Origin: JABHIE01 sp964584805
Lineage (GTDB): Bacteria > Planctomycetota > UBA1135
Length of the DNA: 55,271 nucleotides
Assembly (NCBI GenBank): GCA_964584805.1
Contig: CAZPAY010000018.1
Span: 1-55,271 of the forward strand
Direction of reading: 5' to 3'
Part shown: piece by piece, positions 1-8,017 of the stretch
Layout: each line of letters begins with the position of its first letter
Position numbering within the stretch: the stretch's first letter is position 1
Notes under the pieces: generated by a model
Told to the model about the DNA's origin: nothing
What the model saw: the letters and a program-made list of their open reading frames with translations, nothing else
Database searches by the model: none
Position numbers and translations under genes: made by a program

Positions 1-360
1 TGGGTTGACTACAACACGATTTTGGTCGAGTGGTTCCAGGCTGAAGACCTCGAAAGCCTTCCTTATGGTTGCCAAGAGAATTATGCTGCTAATCAATTGA
101 CTTACAAAGTGTTTATTGGCGCTAGCTCAAATGAAATTAACTGGGATTCACCGATTGCCACGGTCATGGGCACAAGTAGCCAGACCATGAGCGTTGAAAT
201 TGACTGGGAAGGCGGTGGCGCCGCAGTCATTGTTGTACGCGCATTCGATGCTGCTGGCCGTGCGGCCTTTGCGCCCGCTGACCCCGATGTAGCGCCACAG
301 ACGATTCTTGACCGCAGCAACCTAGACGTCAACGAGCGCGAGTTTTTCCTCACGCGCTAA
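1..360 (+). CDS. C-terminal end of a secreted protein with a fibronectin type III-like domain (5' truncated)
   Basis: The reading frame is open from base 1 and stops at 358-360, so the start lies outside the window. The visible 119 residues look like one fibronectin type III-type beta sandwich: a W-V-D-Y-N-T-I-L-V-E-W strand, an L-T-Y-K-V-F-I strand in the middle, and a late V-I-V-V-R-A-F-D-A-A-G-R segment that matches the usual 'Y-x-V-R-A-x-D-x-A-G' end of such domains. The tail after it is short and acidic, with no anchor or sorting signal. This is probably the last domain of a large exported protein. Family assignment rests on pattern only, and the function of the whole protein cannot be judged from this end. 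Confidence 0.6.
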   Translation, partial: WVDYNTILVEWFQAEDLESLPYGCQENYAANQLTYKVFIGASSNEINWDSPIATVMGTSSQTMSVEIDWEGGGAAVIVVRAFDAAGRAAFAPADPDVAPQTILDRSNLDVNEREFFLTR

Positions 361-387
361 CTGCGACCTCCTCCCTCATCGCATCTT

Positions 388-415
388 AAAGAGTCTCCCT
401 TGGGGGGCTCTTTTT
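388..415. terminator. Bidirectional Rho-independent terminator
   Basis: AAAGAG at 388-393 pairs with CTCTTT at 408-413, and the inner TCTCCC/GGGGGG arms add six more pairs (two of them G-T) around a tiny loop. A T run follows on the plus strand. It sits between the converging fibronectin-domain gene and the sulfatase-like gene, and can serve both because the outer arms are A/T rich on each side. Confidence 0.8.
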
Positions 416-419
416 GCAT

Positions 420-1850
420 TTACTCGTCGGATGACGCCTGGTCGCTATATCCGAGTTGCCCCAAGATCGCAGCGGCATGTTCGTCAATCTCCACCTCAAC
501 CGGCTGGGCCCGGTTTCCAAAACCCAAGGCTCGATGTTCTTTGAGCAATTGGCGCACTGTTTGCGAAGTGCGCGGCTTTTTACTCTGGATGTTATTCAAC
601 TCAAGTGGGTCCAAGACGACATCAAAAAACCATGTCACGCCAGCTTCCTGCATGAAGCGAAAGTTCTTGTAATTCGAAGCCCAAACATGAGCAAGTGTGG
701 GTCGCGATCGGCTGCGGTGTGCAAAAACCGCACGCTCTTTCCAAAATTTATCCTTAGACGGCGCGGCATCGCCCAATAGTGGCATCAGCGATAAGCCGCT
801 ACCTTCATCGGGTGCGCCGATATGCGCGGCGTCCATCAGGGTGGGCAAAATATCGTGAATCGCAACAACCTCTGTCGCCTTTTGCGGCACAATGCCCGGC
901 CCGCGAAACATCGTCAAAATCTGATTCGTCTCGCGATAAATCGGCCCATAGCGATGCCCCTGCTGCCCATGCTCGCCAAACTCTTCGCCATGATCGGAAG
1001 CAAGCACCATCAGCGTTTCATCCCCCCAACCCCACTCTTCAAAGAGCGTTTTTAGATGGCCATCCAGGTAGGCCAATTCACTGTCGTAACGATTACGAAT
1101 ATCTTGCATTTCATCCTCTGACTTTTCATACCAAGGTGCGCGCTCGTGATACGGCTTGTGCACATCCATGTAGTGCAAGTAAAGGAAATACGGCTTGCCA
1201 TCGTTGCTCTGACGGATGGCCGGCGCCCACTCTGCCAGCGTCTCAGCAACGACCGGAGCCGTGCCGTCGTCGATGCAGGTGAACTTGTCAAAACCGCGAT
1301 CAAAACCAATTTCAGGTCCAATATTCAGGTTTGTGGCGATGCCGAAAGTTCGATAGCCGGCCTCTTTGAAATACTCTGGCATGAGCTTCATATCATCGGC
1401 AAAACGATTGAGTGTGATTTTCCCCTCACGCCGCTTCTTCTCTTCGATGGTCAATACGCGACCCTGATTATCCGCCTTTTCAACACGCCGCTGATAGGCA
1501 AAAAAGCCCTCGGTAACTCCGTGTGCGGGTGGGTAGTGACCTGTAAAAAGTGAAGCACACGCAGGCGCCGTCCAGGAGCTTGTGCTGTAGGCAAAATCCA
1601 TCACGGCAAAATCGCCGGCGATGCTGTCGAGAAATGGCGTGTGCGCGTTTTCGTAACCCTTAAACCCAAGCGCGTCAGGGCGCAGCGTATCAATCATAAT
1701 GACGACGACATTGGGTGGCGTTTCCACAGCGGAGGTTGCCGCATCGCCGGGTGTGGTCTCAACGGCGGGCTCATCCGAGCAAGCGGTAAATGCCACAGCC
1801 ACCAGCACGGTGCTTGAGAGAAGAAGAAGAATGCGTCCTGTTTTCAGCAT
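420..1850 (-). CDS. Sulfatase-like (alkaline phosphatase superfamily) lipoprotein with Thr at the nucleophile position
   Basis: A 476-residue protein of the Pfam Sulfatase fold. A signal peptide ends in a lipobox A-F-T-A-C (Cys24), so it should be a lipoprotein. The first metal-binding Asp is in I-M-I-D-T-L-R (Asp54), and a late metal site is D-H-G-E-E-F-G-E-H-G near residue 285. At the position where true sulfatases carry the Cys or Ser converted to formylglycine (C/S-x-P-S-R), this protein has T-A-P-A-C (Thr94). Thr is the nucleophile in phosphoglycerol and phosphoethanolamine transferases of the same superfamily, so a classical sulfatase is doubtful. The C-terminus has the Q-L-G-Y motif shared with three other proteins here. 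The substrate is unknown. It is transcribed away from the thiamine-binding gene. Confidence 0.8.
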   Translation of the reverse strand: MLKTGRILLLLSSTVLVAVAFTACSDEPAVETTPGDAATSAVETPPNVVVIMIDTLRPDALGFKGYENAHTPFLDSIAGDFAVMDFAYSTSSWTAPACASLFTGHYPPAHGVTEGFFAYQRRVEKADNQGRVLTIEEKKRREGKITLNRFADDMKLMPEYFKEAGYRTFGIATNLNIGPEIGFDRGFDKFTCIDDGTAPVVAETLAEWAPAIRQSNDGKPYFLYLHYMDVHKPYHERAPWYEKSEDEMQDIRNRYDSELAYLDGHLKTLFEEWGWGDETLMVLASDHGEEFGEHGQQGHRYGPIYRETNQILTMFRGPGIVPQKATEVVAIHDILPTLMDAAHIGAPDEGSGLSLMPLLGDAAPSKDKFWKERAVFAHRSRSRPTLAHVWASNYKNFRFMQEAGVTWFFDVVLDPLELNNIQSKKPRTSQTVRQLLKEHRALGFGNRAQPVEVEIDEHAAAILGQLGYSDQASSDE

Positions 1851-1896
1851 GAGGGTTTATCGTAACGCCATGAGGGCGTGCGCCCCAACCACAACC

Positions 1897-2193
1897 ATGA
1901 ATGTCATCGCCGATTTTTGCGTTATCCCGCTGGGTGCGGGCCTGAGTGTTTCCCCCTTTGTCGCCGAATGCGAGCGCATTTTGGCCGATGCCGGGCTCAA
2001 CCCGCAATTGCACGCTTACGGCACCAATGTCGAAGGCGAATGGAGTGCGGTTTTCGAAGCACTGCAAAAGTGCCACGAGCGCGTGCACGAAATGGGTGCG
2101 CCTCGCGTTTCGACCACGGTGCGCGTCGGCACACGCACGGATCGCGAGCAAACGATGGCGGATAAGGTGCGCTCGGTCGAAGAAAAAATGTAG
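1897..2193 (+). CDS. MTH1187 family thiamine-binding protein
   Basis: A 98-residue protein starting M-N-V-I-A-D-F-C-V-I-P-L-G, with the central H-A-Y-G-T-N-V-E-G-E-W and the closing R-V-G-T-R-T-D-R that mark the small MTH1187/YqgV family (ferredoxin-like fold). Members bind thiamine or its precursors in the cytoplasm. In-frame ATGs exist upstream at 1831, 1849 and 1870, but they overlap the divergent lipoprotein gene, and family proteins begin at the M chosen here. A thiamine-synthesis gene (thiE) occurs elsewhere in the window but not next to it. The family call is fairly firm; the physiological role in this organism is not known. Confidence 0.85.
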   Translation: MNVIADFCVIPLGAGLSVSPFVAECERILADAGLNPQLHAYGTNVEGEWSAVFEALQKCHERVHEMGAPRVSTTVRVGTRTDREQTMADKVRSVEEKM

Positions 2194-2274
2194 AGCCAAA
2201 CACTCTTTGCTGGACTAAATAGCCAAAACGGCTATCTTACCTCGCCCAAATATTCGCTTGGGCCACCCAGCATA

Positions 2275-3586
2275 ATGTTCAAGCTCAAAAGTAATCCGCA
2301 TTTCAACCTTCGGGCTGATTTGCTCTCTGGCGTCACCGTTGCCCTCGCGCTCGTCCCTGAGGCGGTGGCGTTTGCCTTTGTGGCCGGTGTTGACCCGCTT
2401 GTGGGCCTGCACGCCGCCTTTATGGTGGGCATCATCACCGCCCTGCTCGGCGGTCGCCCCGGGATGATTTCGGGAGCTACGGGTGCGCTGGCGGTCGTTT
2501 TGGTGGCCCTGGTCGCCGAACACGGCATTGAATACATGTTTGCCGCCGTCGCGCTCATGGGAGTGATTCAAATCAGCGCTGGCGTTTTGCGGCTCGGTAA
2601 ATTTATTCGGATGGTGCCGCACCCTGTGATGCTCGGCTTCGTCAACGGCCTCGCTATTGTCATTTTCATAGCGCAATTGGGGCAATTCAAGACAACCGAC
2701 GCCGCCGGCAATCTCCAATGGATGCAAGGCAACCAGCTCTACACCATGCTTGGTTTGGTGGCCGCGACCATGGCAATTATCCATTTCTTGCCAATATTAA
2801 CCAAGGCCATCCCGTCTTCATTGGCAGCGATTGTGGCAATAAAGAATGTGTCGCGCAAGGGCTCGCCAATGTGACTTGCGGCTTCTTCGGCGGGATGGGT
2901 GGCTGCGCAATGATTGGTCAAAGCATGATCAATATCAACTCAGGTGGGCGTGNNNNNNNNNNNNNNNNNNNNNNNNNNNNNNNNNNNNNNNNNNNNNNNN
3001 NNNNNNNNNNNNNNNNNNNNNNNNNNNNNNNNNNNNNNNNNNNNNNNNNNNNGTGGGCGTGATGTTCATGGTCGTGCTCGGCACTTTTGAGTGGTCGAGT
3101 TTCCGCGTCATGCGCAAAGTGCCGCTCTCCGATGCATTTGTCATCGTGTTGGTTTCCGCAGTTACCGTTTTTACGGATTTGGCTGTCGCCGTTTTGGTGG
3201 GCGTCATTGTTTCCGCTCTAGATTTTGCCTGGAAGCATGCAAAAATCATTCATGTGTCGGCAGAGCGCGATGCGACTGGCACAAAAACCTACACGATTAA
3301 CGGCCCCCTCTTTTTCGGATCGACCAAAAATTTCCTCGAATTGTTTGACCCGAAAAACGACCCCGACGATGTCGTCCTAGAGTTCCAACACGCGCGGGTG
3401 GCCGACCACTCGGCGATTGAAGCCATTGATAATTTGGCCGAGCGTTATTTGCGTTTAGGCAAAACGCTACACCTGCGGCACCTCAGCGCGGATTGCCAAC
3501 AGTTGCTAGATAAAGCGGGCAACTTGGTGGAAGTCAATGTGATTGAAGACCCGCACTATCATGTGGCGGATGATGCCTTGGCTTAA
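2275..3586 (+). pseudogene. SulP family anion transporter, broken by a frameshifting deletion-like junction and an assembly gap
   Basis: Three frames together spell one SulP (SLC26-like) transporter. Frame 1 from 2275 gives the N-terminal membrane part (L-L-S-G-V-T-V-A-L-A-L-V-P-E-A-V-A-F-A) up to S-S-L-A-A-I-V-A near 2838. The next recognisable piece, N-K-E-C-V-A-Q-G-L-A-N to N-S-G-G-R, is in another frame right after it, so about 80 residues normally between these motifs are missing and frame 1 stops at 2874. After 100 N, a third frame supplies V-G-V-M-F-M-V-V-L-G-T-F-E-W-S-S and a STAS domain to 3586. The N gap fits the roughly 31 residues expected there. The likely substrate is sulfate, bicarbonate or a similar anion. 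Either the gene is a real pseudogene or the assembly collapsed here; closeness to the gap favours misassembly. Confidence 0.8.
2953..3052. other. Assembly gap (100 N)
   Basis: Exactly 100 undetermined bases inside the SulP gene. The same nine bases, GTGGGCGTG, lie directly on both sides (2944-2952 and 3053-3061), which suggests that a short repeat or a low-quality join broke the assembly. Confidence 0.99.
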
Positions 3587-3610
3587 CAAGAGCGGCGTAT
3601 ACTGAAGAGT

Positions 3611-4027
3611 ATGCGCTCACACCGATTCATACTTATTCTGCTTTTGCTGTCCAGCGCCGCAGCTTGCTCAGATTCATTTACCAAAAGTGTACGCACCGGC
3701 TTCATCGAGGAAACGGGCATCACGGTAATCCAAGTCGAATACGCCTCGGTTGATGTTTACCGTGACGGCGACAAGCTGAATTTTCGGATCAAAAGAGGTG
3801 GCTCATCCGTCGGGCCATCTGAGGCAATGATTGCGCTAGACGCGGCTTGGTTTGCGTATGTAAGCGACATCGACCACTATTGGATTTACGATGGCGACAA
3901 AGACCTTATCTACTATGAGTGGAAGTCGCAAACGGGAACGGTTTTCTCCCTCAAGTCCACGCCTGATGTTGTGCTGAAAAATGTACCCGCAGAGGTTCGT
4001 GAGCGTGTGCCGCACCTATTCCAATAG
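3611..4027 (+). CDS. Hypothetical lipoprotein
   Basis: A 138-residue protein with a hydrophobic leader and a lipobox S-A-A-A-C (Cys19), so probably a lipid-anchored periplasmic or outer-membrane protein. The mature part has alternating polar/hydrophobic strands (I-T-V-I-Q-V-E-Y, K-L-N-F-R-I-K-R) that suggest a small beta-rich domain, and a Y-W-I-Y-D-G-D-K-D-L-I-Y-Y-E-W stretch typical of beta repeats. No family is recognised. It begins 24 bases after the SulP gene and runs toward ispG. Signal peptide prediction is secure, function unknown. Confidence 0.75.
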   Translation: MRSHRFILILLLLSSAAACSDSFTKSVRTGFIEETGITVIQVEYASVDVYRDGDKLNFRIKRGGSSVGPSEAMIALDAAWFAYVSDIDHYWIYDGDKDLIYYEWKSQTGTVFSLKSTPDVVLKNVPAEVRERVPHLFQ

Positions 4028-4051
4028 CGGGCATCGCGCCTAATCCGCCCA

Positions 4052-5119
4052 TTAAAGCCCGCGCTCGGCCTTCCAGGCTTGGATCTCTTCGTAGAGCGCG
4101 TCGACCATTTCACTCTCAGGGACGACCCGCACTTGTTCGCCGTTGCGGTACAAGATGCCCTTACCGCCACCGCCGGCAATGCCAATGTCGGCTTCGCGCG
4201 CTTCGCCAGGGCCATTGACCACACAACCCAACACGGCAATTTTTACAGGGCAGGTCTCACCACCGAGCCGCTCTTCGAGTTTGTCCATTAACTCATCAAG
4301 GTCAATTTCGATGCGCCCGCAAGTTGGGCAAGAAATCAACTCAGGGCTCGTCACGCGCGCGCCCGCTGCTTTCAGAATGTCAAAAGCAACCGGGATTTCC
4401 GACACGGGGTCGCCCGTGAGCGAAACGCGAATCGTGTCACCGATGCCTTCGAGCAAAAGTGAACCAAGGCCAACCGCCGACTTCAAAGAACCGTAACCAG
4501 GCCGCCCCGCTTCGGTCACGCCAAGATGCAAAGGGATATCGGTCTGCTCGGCAAACAAACGGTTGGCGCGCAAGACTGTTTTCGTATCCGTTGATTTCAA
4601 CGAGACAACAAAATTCGAGAAGCCCATGTCTTCGACGGTATTGCAATGGCGCATGGCCGAAGCGACCAACGCCTCAGGGCATGGGTAGCCGTACTTGTCG
4701 AGCAAATCAGCCTCGACGGAGCCTGAGTTCACGCCGATGCGCAGAGCGACATTGGCATCCGCCGCGGCAGCGACGACCTCGCGCACGCGCTCAAGCGAAC
4801 CGATGTTGCCCGGATTGAGCCGCACCTTGTCAACGCCTGCCTCGATAGAGCGCAATGCAAGACGATGCGTAAAGTGAATATCCGCCACCAGCGGCACGGA
4901 GCAAGCCGCGCGGATTGCCGGCAATGCATCTGCGGCAGCATCGTTGTTGACGGTCACGCGGATAATCTCACACCCCGCGGTGACGAGGCGGTTGATTTGA
5001 TCCAGCGTGCCCGCGACATCCTCGGTGTCAGTCGAAGTCATCGACTGCACCCAAATCGGGTGCGCGGAGCCAATCTCAAGATTGCCCACCTGAACCGAAC
5101 GAGTTTCGCGGCGTGTCAT
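4052..5119 (-). CDS. ispG: 4-hydroxy-3-methylbut-2-en-1-yl diphosphate synthase (flavodoxin)
   Basis: IspG/GcpE converts methylerythritol cyclodiphosphate to HMBPP in the MEP isoprenoid pathway, using a [4Fe-4S] cluster in the cytoplasm. The protein has 355 residues, the usual size of the short bacterial form without the extra central domain of plant and Chlamydia-type enzymes. The N-terminal TIM-barrel part starts T-R-R-E-T-R-S-V-Q-V-G, and the C-terminal cluster-binding part has S-C-P-T-C-G-R and C-V-V-N-G-P-G-E-A, giving the cluster Cys residues. The start codon at 5119 directly abuts a 7-bp inverted repeat. The gene converges with the lipoprotein gene and diverges from the radical SAM gene. 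Confidence 0.96.
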   Translation of the reverse strand: MTRRETRSVQVGNLEIGSAHPIWVQSMTSTDTEDVAGTLDQINRLVTAGCEIIRVTVNNDAAADALPAIRAACSVPLVADIHFTHRLALRSIEAGVDKVRLNPGNIGSLERVREVVAAAADANVALRIGVNSGSVEADLLDKYGYPCPEALVASAMRHCNTVEDMGFSNFVVSLKSTDTKTVLRANRLFAEQTDIPLHLGVTEAGRPGYGSLKSAVGLGSLLLEGIGDTIRVSLTGDPVSEIPVAFDILKAAGARVTSPELISCPTCGRIEIDLDELMDKLEERLGGETCPVKIAVLGCVVNGPGEAREADIGIAGGGGKGILYRNGEQVRVVPESEMVDALYEEIQAWKAERGL

Positions 5120-5137
5120 ACCCTATATCTTAGGGTA
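5119..5137. promoter_or_regulatory. Perfect 7-bp inverted repeat at the ispG start
   Basis: TACCCTA at 5119-5125 and TAGGGTA at 5131-5137 form a perfect inverted repeat with a 5-base spacer. On the minus strand the 3' arm runs into the first base of the ispG ATG, and no Shine-Dalgarno sequence is seen. It could be an operator in the divergent ispG/radical SAM promoter region or an mRNA hairpin at the start codon. Confidence 0.45.
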
Positions 5138-5178
5138 GGAACGCTTCCATTCACGCAAAGCCCTAAACTAATACGCAC

Positions 5179-5961
5179 ATGGCACCCATCCCACTCCAAG
5201 AAGGTTGGCTCTACGGGCCCGTCGATTCGCGTCGCTACGGGCGGTCACTTGGCATCAACCCTTTGCCGGTTGATCGCAAGCTCTGCTCGCTGGATTGTTT
5301 GTATTGCCAATATGGGTTTACCAAAGCGCAGCAAGTGGCGGGGCGCGCAGAGGTGCCATCGGCGAGTGATTTGGCGGACGCGGTTGAGACGAAATTCGCT
5401 GCGTTGGTTGCTGCAAACGACCCGCCCGATCGCATCACGGTTGCAGGCAATGGCGAGCCCACCTTGCACCCTGACTTTGAAGCTTTTAGCGCAAGTTTGG
5501 CCGAGGCGCGCGACCGCCATTTCCCCGATGCGCAGCTCGGCATTTTGTGCAACGGCATGCATCTCGACCGGCCTGGTGTTTTGGCCGCGCTCAATGAAAT
5601 TTACGATGAGCCGGCGATGAAGTTGGAGTGGGGAAACGCTTCGTGCTTTGCCGCGATGAATCAGGTCAGCCCAAAAGGTTTTGAAAAAGTCATCGCGGGC
5701 TTGCAACAGATTGATTCCTTTGTTGTGCAAGCGCTGTTCATGAGCTCGCCATTAGGCGACAATTCGACAGACAAGGAAGTCGCGAGTTGGGTCGAAGTGT
5801 TGCGGGCTTTTAAAAGTCAGATTCGGCATATCGAGATTTATAGCCTCGACCGTCCGCCAGCCGATGACGCACAAGCGACGGCCGTCCCCCGCGAGCGACT
5901 GGAATGGATCGCCGATCAAGCCCGCGCGTTGGGTTTGAAAGTCGAAGTTTTCGGCCGATAA
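5179..5961 (+). CDS. Radical SAM protein (COG0731-like)
   Basis: A 260-residue radical SAM enzyme. The cluster motif is C-S-L-D-C-L-Y-C (CxxxCxxC, about residues 36-43), after L-Y-G-P-V-D-S-R-R-Y-G-R-S-L-G-I-N, a start typical of the COG0731 group annotated as wybutosine-like Fe-S oxidoreductases. V-A-G-N-G-E-P-T-L-H-P matches the glycine-rich SAM-binding segment of that group. Substrate and product are not known for the bacterial members. It diverges from ispG with 59 bases between the two starts. The fold and cofactor are certain, the reaction is not. Confidence 0.88.
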   Translation: MAPIPLQEGWLYGPVDSRRYGRSLGINPLPVDRKLCSLDCLYCQYGFTKAQQVAGRAEVPSASDLADAVETKFAALVAANDPPDRITVAGNGEPTLHPDFEAFSASLAEARDRHFPDAQLGILCNGMHLDRPGVLAALNEIYDEPAMKLEWGNASCFAAMNQVSPKGFEKVIAGLQQIDSFVVQALFMSSPLGDNSTDKEVASWVEVLRAFKSQIRHIEIYSLDRPPADDAQATAVPRERLEWIADQARALGLKVEVFGR

Positions 5962-5985
5962 GAGTTTACAAGTTTCTTCCGGAGG

Positions 5986-6034
5986 TTGAGTATCTGGGCT
6001 CTTTGTAAGAGAAGTCCAACAAAAGGATACTCAA
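5986..6034. repeat. 9-bp inverted repeat in a gene-poor gap
   Basis: TTGAGTATC at 5986-5994 and GATACTCAA at 6026-6034 are exact inverse copies separated by 31 bases. Directly after it, a 15-codon frame GTG...TGA runs from 6035 to 6082. The 157-base gap between the radical SAM gene and the convergent thioesterase gene holds nothing else recognised. A small RNA, a terminator or a remnant are all possible; there is no T run. Confidence 0.4.
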
Positions 6035-6118
6035 GTGAATAACCAACCGACCCTCCACGCACTGCGCGGTCGGCGAGCGTGAAGTTGCCTTATTTCACGG
6101 GCCGCACACCTTGCCTGA

Positions 6119-6505
6119 TTAGTCCATAATTGGCGTCGCCTTGCGGTCAGAATCGACTGCAACATAAGTCACAACCGCCTCGGTAACCTGCAATTCGCCG
6201 GTCGACATATCGCCACCGCGGATAGCCGTGACATCGACCTGGATTTTGATCGATGAACGCCCGACCTCAAGCACAGTGGTGTAAAGCGAAACCAAGTCCC
6301 CCACAAACACGGGCTCATGGAAGACGACCTTGTCCATCGCCACCGTCACAAATTGCTTCTTCGGCGCCAACTTTCGCGCAGGGACGACACCCGCCATGTC
6401 GATATGGCTCAAAATAATTCCGCCAAAAATCGATCCCGCCGAATTTGTGTCACGGGGCAGAAGAATCGTACGCAGAGCAAGTTCACAGGCTTTTCCAGGT
6501 GTCAT
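6119..6505 (-). CDS. Acyl-CoA thioesterase, hotdog fold (YciA/ACOT type)
   Basis: From the ATG at 6505 the protein has 128 residues, the normal length of YciA-like thioesterases, which hydrolyse acyl-CoAs to free acid and CoA. Visible features are R-T-I-L-L-P-R-D-T-N-S-A-G-S-I-F-G-G near the start, containing the conserved D/N-x-x-G-x-x-F-G-G of the hotdog helix, and V-F-H-E-P-V-F-V-G-D-L-V in the second half. The frame stays open upstream to 6643, but that extra 46-residue stretch does not look like the family, so the internal start is preferred. The gene converges with the radical SAM gene. Substrate chain length cannot be read from sequence. Confidence 0.85.
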   Translation of the reverse strand: MTPGKACELALRTILLPRDTNSAGSIFGGIILSHIDMAGVVPARKLAPKKQFVTVAMDKVVFHEPVFVGDLVSLYTTVLEVGRSSIKIQVDVTAIRGGDMSTGELQVTEAVVTYVAVDSDRKATPIMD

Positions 6506-6686
6506 GAGTTCATTATGCCCGATGCCCGCAGCGATTTCTCGGGTCGACGCGATTTGTGCGAATTCGCACTCAGCCCCGCGGCCTGAAGTTGGCACAGTTT
6601 TTGTATTTATCCAGCGTCCGCCCACGGAGGGGGACATCAACACAGCGATGATTCATTAGGGGGACCGTTGCTGTGTTGATTCTTTT

Positions 6687-7343
6687 TTATTGCGTTTGAG
6701 TTTTTACCCACTGACGCACATCCGCCAACTCATTCAAAAAGAAGTGATTGGCGGTGGGAAGCAAGGTGACATCCGCACCGTGGTTTTTTGGTACATCCAT
6801 TGCACGCACATCTGCAAGCTCATCTTTTTCGCCAATCAGGAATGAGGCTTCCACGGGCCAAATGCCGTCCGTATCTTTGGGCCAGTCGTAGAAATGGGTG
6901 GGGTAAGCGATACCAAGAAGCCGGTCGGCGGCGGATGGATTGCGCATGAGATACCTCAACCCGACGCGGCAGCCAAATGAGTAGCCGCATATCGCGCTAG
7001 GCAACTCAGGCCATTTAGATTTCAGCCAGTCCATCGCGGCGGCGGCGTCATCCATCTCGCCCTCGCCTTCGTCGTAAATCCCCTCGCTATCTCCGGCTCC
7101 GCGAAAATCAATTCGGAGCGCGGCCCAGCCTGCCTCAAGCGCGCCCAGTGCTGCATGCCGCACCACATTATTTTTGCGCGTGCCACTGTGCTGCGGATGA
7201 GGGTGCAACAGCAACATCACCCCGTGCGGTTGCTCGTTGGGCAAAATGGACACATCGGGTATCTCGAAAGTACCGACGAGCACCCCGGTCGGGCCAGGGA
7301 TTTGCACGATTTGTGGCGGAGAGGTGTTGAGGTCGCGAACCAT
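6687..7343 (-). CDS. Alpha/beta hydrolase of the COG2945 type
   Basis: A 218-residue serine hydrolase. Family signatures are L-L-H-P-H-P-Q-H-S-G-T near residue 40, L-R-I-D-F-R-G-A-G-D-S-E-G, and the nucleophile elbow G-Y-S-F-G. The acid is probably in G-E-K-D-E-L, and the catalytic His in A-N-H-F-F near the end. The order Ser-Asp-His is normal for the fold. Start at 7343 (M-V-R-D-L) gives the usual length; the longer frame to 7493 would overlap the divergent gene at 7365 and adds an Arg-rich stretch unlike the family. Substrate unknown; cytoplasmic, as there is no signal peptide. Confidence 0.82.
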   Translation of the reverse strand: MVRDLNTSPPQIVQIPGPTGVLVGTFEIPDVSILPNEQPHGVMLLLHPHPQHSGTRKNNVVRHAALGALEAGWAALRIDFRGAGDSEGIYDEGEGEMDDAAAAMDWLKSKWPELPSAICGYSFGCRVGLRYLMRNPSAADRLLGIAYPTHFYDWPKDTDGIWPVEASFLIGEKDELADVRAMDVPKNHGADVTLLPTANHFFLNELADVRQWVKTQTQ

Positions 7344-7364
7344 GTGGGCTAATTTTGACCAACC

Positions 7365-7844
7365 ATGCGCACCATTGCCACCCTCGTGACCGACATCCCT
7401 CTGAGCGAGCCTGCTTTTCACGGGCTGCTGCGCACGGTTGCGGGCTCTTCGCTCGCCGGCGCGATTTCGCCGCACGGTTTTGAAGCGCGCCATAGTTTTG
7501 GCGACGCCGCAATAGATTTTGATGTGCGCGATATCGTCGTGCGTTGTCGGCCGGCCAACACCGTGACGCGCGCGGCTCTACACGAGCTCGAAAAGGCTGG
7601 TTTTCGCGCGGAGACGGCCTTTGTTTTCGAAAGCGACGGCAGCATTTCGAGCAACGAAGACGCCTGGCAGTTGGTATTTTTATATGCCGCCGAGATGGCC
7701 GGCTGGGTTGTTACGAATTATCTCGATTTCGACGAGGCCGCTCTGCTCGCCGGCACCCACGACGGCTTGCTCCACGCCCCCATTGGGGGGCGACACCATG
7801 GTGTGTTGATTGCGGCGAGCACTTTGCGGTTGTTGGCGCACTGA
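7365..7844 (+). CDS. Hypothetical protein
   Basis: A 159-residue protein that starts 21 bases from the divergent hydrolase gene. It has no signal peptide or membrane helix. It begins M-R-T-I-A-T-L-V-T-D-I-P and contains a D-F-D-V-R-D-I-V-V-R-C-R-P segment, an acidic E-S-D-G-S-I-S-S-N-E-D loop and a Gly/His stretch (I-G-G-R-H-H-G). I do not recognise a family. Codon use resembles its neighbours and the frame is uninterrupted, so it is likely a real cytoplasmic protein. Confidence 0.6.
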   Translation: MRTIATLVTDIPLSEPAFHGLLRTVAGSSLAGAISPHGFEARHSFGDAAIDFDVRDIVVRCRPANTVTRAALHELEKAGFRAETAFVFESDGSISSNEDAWQLVFLYAAEMAGWVVTNYLDFDEAALLAGTHDGLLHAPIGGRHHGVLIAASTLRLLAH

Positions 7845-7890
7845 TTTTGGATTGCCGGCACTCATCGTGACTCGCAGGCGCTGGCTTTTT

Positions 7891-7914
7891 GTGATTTTGT
7901 GATTTTGTGATTTT
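7891..7914 (+). repeat. Short tandem repeat (GTGATTTT) x3
   Basis: Three perfect copies of the 8-mer GTGATTTT follow each other at 7891-7914, then the run decays. It lies in the 173-base gap before the AddB-like gene, which otherwise shows no recognised signal. A slippage-prone repeat upstream of a gene can vary in length between strains. Confidence 0.85.
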
Positions 7915-8017
7915 TTGTGCTCCGTGACAGAATCTGACAAAGTGCCGATTATCCTGTCTGGGTAGCCCAATGATTTCCCTACCTATATCCCCCACTTTTT
8001 TGCGGCATGATTTGCCG

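Noticed and set aside
22..353. Opposite-strand frame over the first gene
   Set aside because: It mirrors the fibronectin-type protein, has no recognisable domain, and the plus-strand reading has clear beta-sandwich motifs.
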